Assembly (NCBI GenBank): GCA_017466495.1
Contig: JAFTUB010000159.1
Location: forward strand, 1-5,011
DNA length: 5,011 nucleotides
Direction: 5' to 3'
Origin: Clostridia bacterium
GTDB taxonomy: Bacteria; Bacillota; Clostridia; Oscillospirales; CAG-272
A program made the position numbers and the translations under genes. Below, in pieces: positions 4,073 through 5,011 of this stretch (its first letter is position 1; every line of letters begins with the position of its first letter). The notes beneath the pieces were generated by a model. The model was not told the DNA's origin. It saw only the letters and a list, made by a program, of their open reading frames with translations, and did not search any database.

Positions 4073-5011
4073 AGAAGCAAAAGTGAGATACGCGTCCCTT
4101 GGCATTGACGTAGAGTCAGCCATGGAAAAGCTGAAGGGAGTCCCGGTCTCTCTGCACTGCTGGCAGGGGGATGATGTGCGGGGCTTCGACGGCGATCCCA
4201 GCGCCCCCCTGACCGGGGGTATCCAGACCACCGGCAATTACCCCGGGCGAGCGAGAACCCCGGAGGAGCTGATGCAGGACCTGGATCTTGCCCTGAAGCT
4301 GTGCCCCGGTAAGCCGAAGATGAATCTGCACGCCTGCTACGCCATCTTTGGGGATGGGGAATGGACAGATCGGGATAAGCTGGAGCCGAAGCATTTTGCA
4401 AAGTGGGTGGATTTCTGCCGTGCGCGGGGGCTGGGCTGTGATTTCAACCCCACGTTTTTCTCCCATCCTAAGGCGGCGGGCCTCACTCTGGCGTCCCCCG
4501 ACCCCGAGATTCGTCGGTTCTGGATCGACCACGGCAAGGCCTGCATCAGGATCTCTGCCTATCTGGCCCGTGAGCTGGGACAGCCCTGTGTCATGAACAT
4601 TTGGACCGGGGACGGCTTCAAGGACATCCCCGCCGATCGGTTGGGGCCCCGTATCCGCTATAAAGAGGCCATCGACGAGATCCTGTCCGAGCCCTTCGAT
4701 TTTGACCAGGTCAAGCCCTGCGTGGAGTCCAAGGTGTTCGGTATCGGCGTGGAGGCGTACACCGTGGGATCGGCGGAAGTGGCGCTGAGCTATGCCGCCA
4801 TGAACCCCGGGAAATGTATCCCCCTCATGGACAACGGCCACTATCATCCCACCGAGGTGGTATCGGATAAGATCCCCGCGCTGCTGGCCTTCTTCCCGGA
4901 GATTGCCCTGCACATCACCCGCCCCATCCGCTGGGACTCCGACCATGTTGTGCTGCTGGACGACGAGACCAAGGAAATTTGCAAGGAGATCGTCCGCTGC
5001 GGCGGTCTGGA
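4062..5011 (+). CDS. rhaA: L-rhamnose isomerase, N-terminal 316 residues (gene runs off the right edge)
   Basis: RhaA converts L-rhamnose to L-rhamnulose, the first step of the pathway, as a cytoplasmic metal-dependent TIM-barrel enzyme. Translation from ATG 4062, inside the end of rhaB, begins MSYEEAKVRYASLGIDVE and stays open to the window end. GGAG (4048-4051) lies 10 nt upstream; the 11-bp overlap implies coupled translation with rhaB. Family signatures visible are HCWQGDDVRGF (32-42), LTGGIQTTGNYPGRAR, a NPTFFSHP segment and RFWIDHGKA. Metal and substrate ligands known for the E. coli enzyme are conserved: Glu222 in VESKVFGIG (E. coli 234), Asp257 and His260 in MDNGHYHPTE (267, 270), His284 (294), and Asp292 and Asp294 in RWDSDHVVLLDDE (302, 304). 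The remaining Asp (E. coli 334) and about 100 residues of the usual 410-420 lie beyond the window. No sign of damage. Confidence 0.97.
   Translation, partial: MSYEEAKVRYASLGIDVESAMEKLKGVPVSLHCWQGDDVRGFDGDPSAPLTGGIQTTGNYPGRARTPEELMQDLDLALKLCPGKPKMNLHACYAIFGDGEWTDRDKLEPKHFAKWVDFCRARGLGCDFNPTFFSHPKAAGLTLASPDPEIRRFWIDHGKACIRISAYLARELGQPCVMNIWTGDGFKDIPADRLGPRIRYKEAIDEILSEPFDFDQVKPCVESKVFGIGVEAYTVGSAEVALSYAAMNPGKCIPLMDNGHYHPTEVVSDKIPALLAFFPEIALHITRPIRWDSDHVVLLDDETKEICKEIVRCGGL

Noticed and set aside
4116..4946. 276-aa open frame on the minus strand
   Set aside because: It lies entirely antisense to rhaA, whose protein carries conserved catalytic residues throughout. It is an artefact of high-GC codon usage.

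Overview
The window looks like a Gram-positive Clostridia chromosome of medium-high GC, possibly an Oscillospirales/Ruminococcaceae-type gut anaerobe. This is inferred from GGAGG-type ribosome binding sites at 7 nt spacing, a TTG start preceded by a perfect Shine-Dalgarno, sigma-A style promoters with extended -10 elements, and rhamnose genes whose proteins match the RhaB and RhaA families. Genus cannot be fixed from the sequence. Composition is mosaic: about 58% GC in a sampled rhaB line (3001-3060), 38% in a sampled line of the minus-strand gene (541-600), and 23% in the lipoprotein start (61-120).

Right part (1690-5011) is an L-rhamnose catabolic locus, all on the + strand. An AraC-family regulator (1752-2708) with its own strong promoter is followed, after 80 bp holding a weaker activator-type promoter, by rhaB (rhamnulokinase, 2789-4072) and rhaA (L-rhamnose isomerase, from 4062, running off the end). 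rhaB and rhaA overlap by 11 bp and are surely co-transcribed. RhaA converts L-rhamnose to L-rhamnulose, RhaB phosphorylates it to L-rhamnulose-1-phosphate; the aldolase is expected downstream. The regulator is the likely rhamnose-responsive activator. RhaB lacks the usual C-terminal tail of its family.

Left part (1-1690) is an accessory-looking, patchy region. It has the 5' end of a minus-strand lipoprotein gene (113 to 1, off the left edge) with an excellent promoter; a + strand 3' gene remnant encoding a hydrophobic peptide (stop at 323-325) followed by a perfect 11-bp hairpin; an AT-rich minus-strand gene of unknown function (1343 to 360); and, upstream of that gene, a strong minus-strand promoter followed by a GC-rich structured leader that contains an intrinsic terminator-like hairpin. 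A second, shorter copy of the remnant's 3' end (1614-1658) lies on the far side, so the unknown gene and its leader sit between direct repeats.

The best candidates for something undescribed are the structured leader (or independent small RNA) at 1411-1491 in front of the unknown gene, and the repeat-bracketed unit it belongs to. The rhamnose genes themselves are conventional apart from the short RhaB C-terminus.
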